DNA from: Westiellopsis prolifica IICB1
GTDB taxonomy: Bacteria > Cyanobacteriota > Cyanobacteriia > Cyanobacteriales > Nostocaceae
DNA length: 64,000 nt
Reading direction: 5' to 3'
NCBI RefSeq assembly: GCF_004323185.1
Contig: NZ_NAPS01000001.1
Location: forward strand, 3,197,397-3,261,396
The translations under genes were made by a program, and so were the position numbers. The notes under the pieces are model-generated. The model ran no database searches, had not been told where the DNA came from, and saw nothing but the letters and a program-made list of their open reading frames with translations. Below, piece by piece: positions 27,516 through 36,332 of the stretch (positions within the stretch are counted from its first letter, which is position 1; the number at the start of each line of letters is the position of its first letter).

Positions 27516-27545
27516 AAATAAAAACCGGGTTTTTCACAACCCGGT
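27516..27545 (-). terminator. Terminator of ctaB
   Basis: An 8-bp stem (ACCGGGTT 27524-27531, AACCCGGT 27538-27545) is followed on the minus strand by TTTTTATTT. It lies just beyond the ctaB stop and may also serve the small plus-strand gene. Confidence 0.75.
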
Positions 27546-27566
27546 CTAATTCCAGTGAGCTACATT

Positions 27567-28520
27567 TCAGTTCACTAAATGTAACTGACTGACCACAAAA
27601 CTAATTGCATGATGGGTAAGAGGAAGACTATCAATTACCATACCCAGACACAACAGCATCATGTAAGAAATGGAAAAGAGAAATAATCCTCTGGCTAAAT
27701 TACGATCGCTTGGATTATGCAACAATTGCCAAGCTTTGTAAATAAATACTCCACCTAAATATAGCGCGCTCGCACCATAAACAAATCCTGTTTGCTGCAA
27801 AGGATAAATTAGCATCAGTGTGGCTACGACTGTGATTAAGGTATACCACCAAATCTGACGCACAGTCGCCTGATTTCCAGCAACTACTGGTAGCATTGGT
27901 ACACCAACTTTTGCGTAATCCTCGCTAATCATCAAGGCTAAAGCCCAGAAGTGAGGCGGTGTCCATAAAAAGACAATTGCAAATAATAACCATGCTGTCC
28001 AGCTTAAACTACCAGTAACAGCCGCCCAACCTACCAGTGTCGGAATCGCTCCTGCGGCTCCACCAATGACGATATTGAGGGTGCTATGACGCTTTAGCCA
28101 ATGAGTATAAACTAAAACATAAAAAACTATGCCAGCCATAGCTAGGGAAGCAGCTAACAAGTTGGCAAATACTGACAATAGGCTAAAGGAAAGAACAGCT
28201 AGAGCGATCGCAAAAATTAGAGCATCACGTGACTGTATCCTACCAGAAGGGATGGGACGATGACGGGTGCGCTCCATCTCATAATCTATATCCCGGTCAT
28301 AAATACAGTTAATTGTCTGGGCGCTAGCAGCGGCTAAAGTGCCACCAAACAGAGTTACTAGCAACAGCAGTGGATCTACTTGTCCCTTGGCTGCGATCCA
28401 CATACTGCCAGCTGTGGTAATTAACAGCAATGGGATAATTCTGGGTTTGGTTAGTTGGTAATAGCTTTGCAGAACCTGTAAAAACGATTCATGCTGCTTC
28501 GAGACATTAGTCTCAATCAT
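27567..28520 (-). CDS. ctaB: Protoheme IX farnesyltransferase (heme O synthase)
   Basis: A 317-aa UbiA-type membrane prenyltransferase. The first polyprenyl-diphosphate motif is [19 protein letters not shown], the second lies in the [18 protein letters not shown] region, and LTKPRI near the N-terminus is typical. It farnesylates heme B to heme O for the terminal oxidase. About nine hydrophobic helices are visible. AAGGAA lies 11 nt before ATG 28520. It is downstream of ctaA on the same strand and divergent from coxBAC, a classic cyanobacterial arrangement. Confidence 0.97.
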   Translation of the reverse strand: MIETNVSKQHESFLQVLQSYYQLTKPRIIPLLLITTAGSMWIAAKGQVDPLLLLVTLFGGTLAAASAQTINCIYDRDIDYEMERTRHRPIPSGRIQSRDALIFAIALAVLSFSLLSVFANLLAASLAMAGIVFYVLVYTHWLKRHSTLNIVIGGAAGAIPTLVGWAAVTGSLSWTAWLLFAIVFLWTPPHFWALALMISEDYAKVGVPMLPVVAGNQATVRQIWWYTLITVVATLMLIYPLQQTGFVYGASALYLGGVFIYKAWQLLHNPSDRNLARGLFLFSISYMMLLCLGMVIDSLPLTHHAISFVVSQLHLVN

Positions 28521-28570
28521 CTTGGCACTAATTCCTTAATGTTCAATAATTTGTATGCTGTTGCTATTAG

Positions 28571-28623
28571 TCAGTTATCAGTAGCTCTTTTTGATAACTG
28601 ATAACTGTTAACTGTTAACTGAT
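28571..28623. repeat. Short tandem repeat, TAACTG type
   Basis: Between ctaA and ctaB the sequence repeats AACTGTTAACTGTTAACTG and CAGTTATCAGT units, a heptamer-type STRR as found in heterocystous cyanobacteria. The same units recur at 42601-42640 and 60115-60187. Confidence 0.7.
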
Positions 28624-29588
28624 TAACTTGGAAGTGGATTGGCAGTTTCAGTATTTGTGTCAACGTTCATACTGCGGCTTACTGCCCAATCGCGTAATGA
28701 CAGAACAGTGAAAACCACCAGAATTCCTAGTAAAATTGCCCCTATAGCTTGGTGAGAGACAGTTAGTGGTTCGACTTGGAGATGTAATCGAAAAGTAGCA
28801 AATCCTACAACTAGTTGTAAAAGCAATAATCCACCAGCCATGTTTGCTAGTTTGCGTAGGGCTGGGTTGAGTGCTGGTGTACGCCAAGCCATAAATACCA
28901 GTACCAATATTGCCAGTGTTGGCGGGATCAAGCCAAAGATGTGACTATACATCACATTACAAAGTTCGTAACCTCCAAAACATTGGTGTAGCGCCCAGCG
29001 AGAACCGACTAAAGCGCCGAGAAGACTCTGTACGTAAATCAGAATAGTGGCAATTAAACCTATCCAAGGCAATTTACCAACAGTTCCGGTGGCTTGATAG
29101 GGAGTGAGTGCAGTACCAATCACTAATAGAGTACAGAAAAATACTAAAGCTGTTCCCAAGTGAGCAGTCACTATATCAAACCGTAACAGTTCAGTAACAG
29201 TGAGTCCACCTAACACGCCTTGGAAGATAATTAAAAATAGAGCAAATATGGATGCCCAAGGTAGCCACTTGGGTAAAGAGCGACGATTCCACCAAGATAC
29301 ACCCACGAGTGCGATCGCGCTGATCCCAATTAATGACGCATCCAATCTATGAAACCATTCCAGAAACACCTGGAAATTCATTTGCTTGGTTGGTACTAGT
29401 TTACCGTAGCACAAAGGCCAGTCTGGACAAGCCAATCCTGCATTCATGACGCGGGTGGCGCTGCCGATCGCCATCAAAATCAAAGTGGCTACACACATTC
29501 TCCACACCCAGCGCCGAATTCGATCCTTGGGATTTTGCTGTTGTTCTACGGTCTCTACATTTTGTTGTTCCAGAACAAATTCGCTCAT
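28623..29588 (-). CDS. ctaA: Heme A synthase (COX15/CtaA family)
   Basis: A 321-aa membrane protein with about eight helices, started at ATG 29588 because AAGGTATCTTTC precedes it; the longer frame to 29624 adds 12 atypical residues. It shows ATRVMNAGLACPDWPLCYG, EWFHRLDAS, VTAHLGTALVF, WALHQCFGGYELC and VSHQAIGAI, giving the conserved histidines for the two hemes and the cysteine pair. It oxidises the heme O methyl group to make heme A for CoxA. It is co-oriented with ctaB 102 nt downstream. Confidence 0.95.
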   Translation of the reverse strand: MSEFVLEQQNVETVEQQQNPKDRIRRWVWRMCVATLILMAIGSATRVMNAGLACPDWPLCYGKLVPTKQMNFQVFLEWFHRLDASLIGISAIALVGVSWWNRRSLPKWLPWASIFALFLIIFQGVLGGLTVTELLRFDIVTAHLGTALVFFCTLLVIGTALTPYQATGTVGKLPWIGLIATILIYVQSLLGALVGSRWALHQCFGGYELCNVMYSHIFGLIPPTLAILVLVFMAWRTPALNPALRKLANMAGGLLLLQLVVGFATFRLHLQVEPLTVSHQAIGAILLGILVVFTVLSLRDWAVSRSMNVDTNTETANPLPS

Positions 29589-30123
29589 GAAAGATACCTT
29601 TGACTTGCTCTTCGTGAGCCACAAAATTTCAAACGTTTACCAGCCGATTTGGACTTTATAGAGATTGTCCATGCCATCCATCCAGAGGCTTGGGGATTTT
29701 GAATTATCGATACAGGAGTTGTGACTTGGTTGAAACGTCGTTCCCAAAATCTAAAATCCAAAATCTAAAATCCAAAATCCAAAATCTAAAATTCACATCT
29801 CCACCCTAGCTTATGAAAATTGGGGTGAAAGTTCGGCTCTCACTTATACTTTGAAGCACCTTGGTTACTTTGCGCCTAAGCTTTAGGTATTTTTCAAGTT
29901 GTTGACAACAGACTCCTAGAGATACTTCTAGCTTCAGAAAAGTTTTCTGTTAATTTGCATCTAACCTCCGACATATCCAACCAATACATTCTGTTGAGGA
30001 TTGAAAAATCAGCTTAAAAATTAATAATGATTTTACTTTCTAGGACTCTATCTCCTGTAGGCTGGACTACCGTAGTAAGTGAGCAGTTCCGTCTAAGTAG
30101 TAAAGTCATTAACTTTATCAACC
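29589..30123. promoter_or_regulatory. Divergent intergenic region between ctaA and coxB with short tandem repeats
   Basis: The 535-nt region must hold promoters for both the ctaAB and coxBAC units. At 29744-29793 it contains five to seven heptamer-like units of the AAAATCC / AAAATCT type. Short open frames here lack support. No clear -10/-35 or NtcA site was singled out. Confidence 0.55.
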
Positions 30124-31206
30124 GTGAAAATTCCAAGTTCAATCTGGACATTACTTATTGGCATCGTCCTGACACTGGCCAGCCTCTGGTATGGTCAAAA
30201 TCATGGTCTATTACCTACCCAGGCTTCCGATGAAGCTGTTTTAGTGGATGGCCTGTTCAATGCAATGATGATCGTATCTACAGGTATATTTTTAATTGTA
30301 GAGGGTGTTTTAATATACGCAGCCTTCAAATATCGCCGACGTGCAGGTGATGATACAGATGGTCTGCCAGTGCATGGCAATGTGCCACTAGAGATTCTCT
30401 GGACAGCGATCCCCGCGATTATTGTCATCGGTATCTCTGTTTACAGCTTTGATGTCTACAATGAGATGGGTGGCTTTGATCCCCATGCCATTCACGACGC
30501 ACCCATGACCCCCCAAGCAATGAACATGCCAGGGGCAGCCATAGCAGCAACATTGACCGATACACCTGGCAGTGATCAACCCAACCTCAATCAACAAAAA
30601 TCTGATGAGGCAATGCAAGATCCAGCCACCGCAGCAGTTCGCAATGCTGACCAAATTCCGCAAAAACAGGATGCTCCCGGTGTTGGCAGTGTTGCCCCCA
30701 CGATTGGTGCTAGTCGGGAAAACCAAGGCAAACCACCAGAACTTGTGATTAATGTCACAGGTTTACAGTATGCTTTTATTTTCACTTACCCGGATACAGG
30801 AATTACTTCTGGTGAGTTACACGTTCCCATTGGGCGGGAAGTGAAACTAAATATGACGGCTAATGACGTCATCCATGCCTTCTGGGTGCCAGAATTTCGC
30901 CTCAAGCAAGACGTGATCCCCGGTCGGCAAACAGAAATTCGGTTTACACCCAAGACAGAAGGCGATTATGCTGTAATCTGTGCAGAACTATGTGGCCCTT
31001 ACCACGGTGCAATGAGGACACAAGTCATAGTAGAAAAACCAGAAGCCTTTGAAAAATGGGTACAAGAACAGCAGGTTGCTAGTGTCGAAACTCTCAACCA
31101 AGCAGTTGCTGTTAACCCAAGCGAACTATCCGCAGCTGAATATCTTGCCCCATACACTCAAGACATGGGAGTTCAGCCAGAAATGTTACATCAACTTCAC
31201 AAATAG
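30124..31206 (+). CDS. coxB: Cytochrome c oxidase subunit II
   Basis: A 360-aa protein starting at GTG 30124. Two N-terminal membrane helices (about 7-25 and 45-70 plus 88-108) precede a periplasmic/lumenal cupredoxin domain. The CuA ligands are all visible: His251 in DVIHAFWVPEFR, and CAELCGPYHGAM with Cys286, Cys290, His294 and Met297. Between the second helix region and the cupredoxin part lies a roughly 85-residue polar linker (117-205) rich in Met, Pro, Gln and Asp. It takes electrons from cytochrome c6 or plastocyanin and passes them to CoxA. It is first in the coxB-coxA-coxC operon. Confidence 0.96.
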   Translation: MKIPSSIWTLLIGIVLTLASLWYGQNHGLLPTQASDEAVLVDGLFNAMMIVSTGIFLIVEGVLIYAAFKYRRRAGDDTDGLPVHGNVPLEILWTAIPAIIVIGISVYSFDVYNEMGGFDPHAIHDAPMTPQAMNMPGAAIAATLTDTPGSDQPNLNQQKSDEAMQDPATAAVRNADQIPQKQDAPGVGSVAPTIGASRENQGKPPELVINVTGLQYAFIFTYPDTGITSGELHVPIGREVKLNMTANDVIHAFWVPEFRLKQDVIPGRQTEIRFTPKTEGDYAVICAELCGPYHGAMRTQVIVEKPEAFEKWVQEQQVASVETLNQAVAVNPSELSAAEYLAPYTQDMGVQPEMLHQLHK

Positions 31207-31292
31207 TCAAGAGTCCATTGTCAAAAGTCCATTGTCAAGAGTTATTTACCATTGACCATTAACCATTGACTATTGACCATTGACCATTGACC
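31204..31292. repeat. Short tandem repeat CATTGAC type between coxB and coxA
   Basis: Units of CATTGAC/CATTGTC run from the coxB stop almost to the coxA start, with about nine copies, some degenerate. This is typical of STRR heptamers. Such repeats sit inside the operon without breaking it. Confidence 0.8.
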
Positions 31293-31301
31293 AAAAAACT
31301 T

Positions 31302-33047
31302 ATGACACAAGCACAGATACAAGAAACAGCTAATATCCCTGCTGAGGCAGACGAACCAGGGATCAGAAAATGGTGGGAATTCTTTACCTTTAACACCGAT
31401 CACAAAGTCATTGGTATTCAATACCTAGTCAGCACTTTCATCTTCTACTGTATTGGTGGGGTGATGGCTGATTTGGTACGTACCGAACTCCGAACTCCCG
31501 AAGTAGATTTTGTGACTCCCGAAGTCTACAACAGTTTGTTTACTCTGCACGCCACAATTATGATTTTCTTGTGGATTGTGCCTGCGGGTGCAGGTTTTGC
31601 CAACTACGTGATGCCACTGATGATTGGGGCAAAAGATATGGCATTTCCTCGCCTCAATGCTCTAGCTTTCTGGATGATTCCCCCAGCAGGTTTGATGCTG
31701 ATCGCCAGTTTAGCTGTAGGTGATGCTCCAGATGCAGGTTGGACTTCTTACCCTCCTCTGAGTTTGGTAACAGGCCAAGTGGGTGAGGGAATCTGGATTA
31801 TGAGTATTTTGCTGTTGGGTACATCGTCGATTTTGGGGGCGATTAATTTCCTCGTCACCCTCTTGAAAATGCGTACCCCTGGGATGGGTTTCCATCAAAT
31901 GCCCTTGTTCTGCTGGGCAATGTTGGCAACTTCAGCCTTAGTACTGGTATCTACACCTGTGTTAGCAGCAGGCTTAATTTTGCTGGCTTTTGATTTATTC
32001 GCAGGGACAACATTTTTTAATCCTACTGGCGGTGGTGATCCGGTTGTTTACCAGCACATGTTCTGGTTCTACTCTCACCCAGCTGTTTACATCATGATTT
32101 TGCCCTTCTTTGGGGTGATTTCTGAGGTGATCCCCGTTCACTCCCGGAAACCGATTTTTGGTTATAAAGCGATCGCCTACTCTTCTTTGGCAATTAGCTT
32201 TCTGGGTTTAATTGTGTGGGCGCACCACATGTTTACCAGTGGTATCCCTGGTTGGTTGCGGATGTTTTTCATGATCACAACAATGATCATCGCCGTACCC
32301 ACAGGTATTAAAATTTTTAGTTGGCTAGGAACTATGTGGGGTGGTAAACTCCGCGTTGATCGTAGCGCTTTACTGTTTGCGATCGGCTTTGTGGGAACTT
32401 TTGTGATTGGTGGTATCAGTGGCGTCATGTTGGCAGCAGTACCTTTTGATATCCACGTTCACGACACCTATTTTGTAGTTGCCCACCTGCATTACGTTCT
32501 GTTCGGTGGTAGTGTTTTGGGTATCTATGCTGCTTTCTACCACTGGTTCCCAAAAATGACGGGACGGATGCTCAACGAATTTTGGGGTCAAGTTCATTTT
32601 GCTTTTACCATCATTGGTTTGAATATGACTTTCTTACCCATGCACAAACTCGGATTAATGGGTATGAATCGTCGTGTTGCTCAGTATGATCCCAAATTTG
32701 CCTTGATCAACGAAATCTGCACCTATGGTTCTTACATACTCGCAGTTTCGACTTTACCTTTTATTGTCAATGTGATTTGGAGTTGGATGTATGGCCCCAA
32801 GGCTGGTAACAATCCTTGGAAAGCTCTAACTTTAGAGTGGATGACTGCTTCACCTCCAGCATTTGAGAATTTTGACAAACCTCCAGTATTGGCTACTGGC
32901 CCCTACGACTACGGTTTGGAAAAAGCTCAAGAAGGCGTACCTTTATCTAGTTCTGATCCAACTTTGTCAGCAGGCCCAAACTCAGTTTTACGCGCCAATC
33001 CCGACGAACCCTATCCATCGATCGCAGCTGAAAAAGGCGAAATTTAA
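31302..33047 (+). CDS. coxA: Cytochrome c oxidase subunit I
   Basis: A 581-aa protein with twelve predicted membrane helices, begun at ATG 31302 (the frame opens at TTG 31287 inside the repeat tract). It carries the heme-copper oxidase signatures: TLHATIMIFLW with the low-spin heme histidine, FWFYSHPAVYIMILP with the CuB histidine and cross-linked Tyr, WAHHMFTSG with the two further CuB histidines, and HDTYFVVAHLHYVLFGG with both heme ligands. The YSHPAVY form, in place of GHPEVY, is what I remember for A2-type oxidases. It reduces O2 to water and pumps protons. Confidence 0.97.
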   Translation: MTQAQIQETANIPAEADEPGIRKWWEFFTFNTDHKVIGIQYLVSTFIFYCIGGVMADLVRTELRTPEVDFVTPEVYNSLFTLHATIMIFLWIVPAGAGFANYVMPLMIGAKDMAFPRLNALAFWMIPPAGLMLIASLAVGDAPDAGWTSYPPLSLVTGQVGEGIWIMSILLLGTSSILGAINFLVTLLKMRTPGMGFHQMPLFCWAMLATSALVLVSTPVLAAGLILLAFDLFAGTTFFNPTGGGDPVVYQHMFWFYSHPAVYIMILPFFGVISEVIPVHSRKPIFGYKAIAYSSLAISFLGLIVWAHHMFTSGIPGWLRMFFMITTMIIAVPTGIKIFSWLGTMWGGKLRVDRSALLFAIGFVGTFVIGGISGVMLAAVPFDIHVHDTYFVVAHLHYVLFGGSVLGIYAAFYHWFPKMTGRMLNEFWGQVHFAFTIIGLNMTFLPMHKLGLMGMNRRVAQYDPKFALINEICTYGSYILAVSTLPFIVNVIWSWMYGPKAGNNPWKALTLEWMTASPPAFENFDKPPVLATGPYDYGLEKAQEGVPLSSSDPTLSAGPNSVLRANPDEPYPSIAAEKGEI

Positions 33048-33053
33048 GTTTAA

Positions 33054-33122
33054 TAATGAATTATGAATGATGAATCCTGAATTCATTGTTCATAATTCAT
33101 AATTCACAATTCATAATTTAAA
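33054..33122. repeat. Short tandem repeat AATTCATAA type between coxA and coxC
   Basis: Imperfect repeats of AATTCATAATTCA and their complement TGAATTATGAATGATGAAT fill the gap and could form a hairpin. It is another STRR-like tract within the operon. Confidence 0.65.
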
Positions 33123-33130
33123 AAAGATTC

Positions 33131-33748
33131 ATGAGTCAAACTATTGACCCAGCAAAAACAGCCCTAAATTATCATCACGCAGCAGAAACTGCTCACCACG
33201 AAGAACATCATGACTATCGCCTGTTTGGACTAATTGTATTTCTAATCGCCGAAGGGATGATTTTCATGGGCTTGTTCGGAGCCTATTTAGCTTTTCGTTC
33301 GACATTACCTGCTTGGCCACCGGAAGGTACGCCAGAATTAGAACTATTGCTTCCCGGTATCAACACCATAAATCTAATTGCAAGCAGTTTTGTCATTCAT
33401 AATGCTGATACCGCTATTAAAAAGAATGATGTCCGCGGTATGCAAATGTGGTTTGCAATTACCGCGATTATGGGGATCATTTTCTTGGCGGGACAAATGT
33501 ATGAATACTTCCACCTGGAATTTGGTCTGACAACTAATTTGTTCGCCAGTGCATTTTATGTTTTGACTGGTTTCCACGGTTTGCACGTGACGATTGGTGT
33601 TTTAGCAATATTGGCAGTGTTGTGGCGATCGCGCAAAAAAGAACACTACAGTAGTGAAAAGCACTTTGGGATTGAAGCTGCTGAAATTTATTGGCACTTC
33701 GTAGACGTGATTTGGATAATCTTATTCGGATTATTGTATATACTGTGA
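33131..33748 (+). CDS. coxC: Cytochrome c oxidase subunit III
   Basis: A 205-aa membrane protein with five helices, the short form of subunit III found in cyanobacteria. Typical segments: EGMIFMGLFGAYLAFR, FHGLHVTIGVLAI, and EAAEIYWHFVDVIWIILFGLLY with the conserved His and Glu. The N-terminus is His-rich (YHHAAETAHHEEHH). Subunit III stabilises the CoxA core and proton uptake. It is the last gene of the operon and is followed by a strong terminator. Confidence 0.95.
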   Translation: MSQTIDPAKTALNYHHAAETAHHEEHHDYRLFGLIVFLIAEGMIFMGLFGAYLAFRSTLPAWPPEGTPELELLLPGINTINLIASSFVIHNADTAIKKNDVRGMQMWFAITAIMGIIFLAGQMYEYFHLEFGLTTNLFASAFYVLTGFHGLHVTIGVLAILAVLWRSRKKEHYSSEKHFGIEAAEIYWHFVDVIWIILFGLLYIL

Positions 33749-33782
33749 GTATTACTTTTTACTCCATTACTTTGATGACCTT

Positions 33783-33804
33783 AACCCCCGATTGGGGGTT
33801 TTTT
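33783..33804 (+). terminator. Rho-independent terminator of coxBAC
   Basis: AACCCCC (33783-33789) pairs with GGGGGTT (33794-33800) and is followed by a run of T to 33804. It lies 34 nt after the coxC stop. Confidence 0.9.
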
Positions 33805-33806
33805 AT

Positions 33807-34080
33807 TTCAGGTGGTTTCATACAAAGAAATAAAAATTAATTAGTCCCTTCCCACCCAGGGATATTTATGTTAACGAACCACATAAACGCCCTAGCGTTT
33901 TCCCGTAAGGGTAGGACACAAAGGACGCAAAGAGTTTAAGAAGTTGATAGGGATTGGTAATTTTGATTCCATCACTTGAAATCTCAAGTTGATTTCATCT
34001 ATCGGATTTGTGAAATTAATGTTCAAAATTAAAGTTTTTTGGGAACTATATAACTACAGGTCTTTCGTCTATGGTAAATC
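33807..34080. other. Intergenic region after coxC
   Basis: No gene seen. It includes a GGACACAAAGGACGCAAAGAG stretch (about 33913-33933) of the kind common in cyanobacterial dispersed repeats, and AT-rich sequence that may carry the promoter of the following small gene. Confidence 0.4.
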
Positions 34081-34392
34081 GTGATCAATCAAAAACTTTA
34101 CGGAAAGATTCTTAAGAATCTTCAACTTTACCGGGAAGCACAAGAAATTGGCTTCGACTACATTGTTAACCCAGTAAGTGGTGAACTACATCGTGTTAGT
34201 CTTAATAGGTTTTGGGGTTCTCATAAAATTCAATATTCAAACTTGGATGATTTCATCGGTATTGTGAATTTGGGAGTCTTACCAATTCACAATTTACCCA
34301 GTGGAACAGAAGTTCCGATTTTTGATCTAAATACTGGTGATTATATTGGGACATTTATTCTCAATAAATGCGGACATTGCTTTCCAGATTAA
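34081..34392 (+). CDS. Small hypothetical protein (103 aa)
   Basis: It starts at GTG 34081; an in-frame stop lies two codons upstream. The product is soluble, mixed alpha/beta, with FDYIVNPVSGELHRVSLNRF, a GTEVPIFDLNTGDYIG segment and a C-terminal LNKCGHCFPD. The CxxC pair (CGHC) could bind metal or be redox-active, but I recognise no family. The regular amino-acid composition argues it is a real gene. It is alone between coxC and a MITE-like element. Confidence 0.55.
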   Translation: MINQKLYGKILKNLQLYREAQEIGFDYIVNPVSGELHRVSLNRFWGSHKIQYSNLDDFIGIVNLGVLPIHNLPSGTEVPIFDLNTGDYIGTFILNKCGHCFPD

Positions 34393-34398
34393 TTCAGA

Positions 34399-34584
34399 AG
34401 GCACTTATGCTGAGGGCAGAGGGCAGAAGGAACCCACGTTTAAAAACGTGGGATTGAAGCAAGGACGCCGTTTTTCCTCGCGCTATGCGTCTCGAAAAAC
34501 ATCTTTTTTTAAATGGGCTTTAAACCCATAACTAAAGTTTTTTTTCAGAGGGCAGGAGACAGAATGCCTTCAGCATAAGTGCCT
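34399..34584. mobile_element. MITE-like element with 15-bp terminal inverted repeats
   Basis: AGGCACTTATGCTGA at 34399-34413 is perfectly inverted at 34570-34584. GGGCAGAGGGCAG-type sequence adjoins both ends. Inside are hairpins CCCACGTTTAAAAACGTGGG (34433-34452) and TGGGCTTTAAACCCA (34514-34528), which resemble the subterminal palindromes of IS200/IS605-family elements. No transposase is encoded, so it would be a non-autonomous palindromic element. It lies in the 472-nt gap before the GTPase gene; the rest of the gap (34600-34864) is AT-rich with no gene. Confidence 0.55.
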
Positions 34585-34864
34585 CCTGCCCTCTGCCTTT
34601 CTTTGTAATAAACCGCCACTAACTAAACTAATAATCTTGATTAGCTGTAGATACCAAAGCTTTTATTTAGATAAAGTGATAGTTTTTTCTGCCTTTAAAA
34701 TATTTAATTTTCCGTATTGTAATACTGAATGGAAGGAGCAGAATAGCAATAAATAATACAGACTAAATTTCTCTTATTCTAAGTGATGACGAAACTCTTA
34801 ACCTCTTCACTCTACGGGATATAAACTAAGCATTTTGTAAATATTATCTAGGAAAAAGTTATAT

Positions 34865-36232
34865 ATGGAAGTACTCAAAAATATTCAGGCTTTTCTCAAA
34901 GTATTAACGAAATCTGATATTGTTAATGATGCTGTAACTTTAAGTCAATATATATGGAATCACTTTACGAAGGACTATGATTCCAGCTACTCTGACAATA
35001 ATCCAGATGTAATTGCCAAAACGCTGCACAGAATGAATAATGGTTCTGCTCCTCGAATTGCATTAGTTGGTATGACATCGGCTGGAAAGTCTAGTTTAAT
35101 AAATGCACTTTTTGGTCAATCAATCGCGGAAGTTAGGCGAACTGCTGACACTACAAGTTGCGTTATTAAAGCAGAATTCCCTAGTGGTTTAATTATTTAT
35201 GATACACCTGGAATTGGAGGCAATGAGGAGTTTGGATATGAAAACATTACTAGGTTATTTTTAGGAATATCTCAAGAAGAAGATGCGAAAGAATTTGAAT
35301 TTGTACCCTTTCAAGAGACATTAAATGAAATAGTTGAATTGTCTACTGAACAATTGAGACAATCGCCACTATTAGATGCTGTTATTTTAGTAATAAATAT
35401 ATCACGAACTTTAAACAAATATGAAAAAAAGGCATTTAAGTCTTTCTTTTTTGAGCTTAAAGATCGGTATCAGGCACGTATTATCGTAGCTGGTACTCAT
35501 ATTGACGAACTAAATAAACTAACCAATCAGGAAAAACGAGAACAGCTAGAAAGTTATAACAGAATCTTTGACAATCAGATCATCCCAATTTCATCTGTTT
35601 CTGGAGAGGGATTAGCAGAAATGGTTATTAATCTCTTTCGCATAATGCCTCACAAAGTTTCGCCCGCAAAGCTCCAGGAATCATTAACAAATATTAGAAA
35701 GTTAAATCGTCTTCAGTTTGTAATTGCTGAATCAAGTAATTTACTAGCAGAAATCATATTACTCAGAGGAGATCAAGAAGATGATATTAAGGCATCATAT
35801 TTATGGCTGTTTGCATATAAGTGCAAACAATACTCTGTTGACGAAGAAACATGGTTAAAGTGTAATGGAGATGCTTTTAAAATAGGAGATAAGGCTAAAC
35901 AAAAAGGAACTGAACTACGCAAAATTCCCTATACTCCTAAGAACTTTTTGCACATAATACAATCATTTTTTGGAAAGAAATTTGAAAGAGAGGTTTTAAT
36001 ACATAAACGTATAGGAGTAGATGGACTTCGAGAACTAATGCCAGGCGTGTACAAACTTTTATATGGATTTGCTGAGATTGATAGTCTGGAACTATCCAAT
36101 GAGGCAATCCAATTGAAAATAAATAATAAAGCTATAAAAATTAAATATCTTGTACAAGAAAATAAAGTAGAAGAGATTGCTGACCAAGTTGCAGAAATAT
36201 TAGAAGAATTACTCGCTGTCTACGTAAAATAG
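34865..36232 (+). CDS. Era/dynamin-like GTPase
   Basis: A 455-aa P-loop GTPase. G1 is GMTSAGKSS (69-77), a Thr in the RRTADTTSC stretch (about 91-99) may serve as G2, G3 is DTPG (113-116), and G5 may be SSVSGEG. G4 is THID (211-214) in place of NKxD/TKxD, so base specificity may be relaxed. Residues 1-60 and 275-455 are helical, the latter with no clear family. No membrane helix is obvious. Era/HflX-like and dynamin-like GTPases of this kind act on ribosomes, membranes or defence, and none can be preferred here. ATG 34865 follows TAGGAAAAAGTTATAT, a plausible start region. Codons are AT-rich relative to neighbours. Confidence 0.8.
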   Translation: MEVLKNIQAFLKVLTKSDIVNDAVTLSQYIWNHFTKDYDSSYSDNNPDVIAKTLHRMNNGSAPRIALVGMTSAGKSSLINALFGQSIAEVRRTADTTSCVIKAEFPSGLIIYDTPGIGGNEEFGYENITRLFLGISQEEDAKEFEFVPFQETLNEIVELSTEQLRQSPLLDAVILVINISRTLNKYEKKAFKSFFFELKDRYQARIIVAGTHIDELNKLTNQEKREQLESYNRIFDNQIIPISSVSGEGLAEMVINLFRIMPHKVSPAKLQESLTNIRKLNRLQFVIAESSNLLAEIILLRGDQEDDIKASYLWLFAYKCKQYSVDEETWLKCNGDAFKIGDKAKQKGTELRKIPYTPKNFLHIIQSFFGKKFEREVLIHKRIGVDGLRELMPGVYKLLYGFAEIDSLELSNEAIQLKINNKAIKIKYLVQENKVEEIADQVAEILEELLAVYVK

Positions 36233-36332
36233 TTTAAGGTGTCCTGTGCAATGCATACGGTAAAATGGCTCATCTAGTGTAAGGATATTTTCAGCTATTT
36301 GGCGTGACAGTTTCTCTAGCTTTCAGCAATCA

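Noticed and set aside
30027..30233. 68-codon frame overlapping the start of coxB
   Set aside because: Its second half is an out-of-frame reading of coxB and there is no support for the first half.
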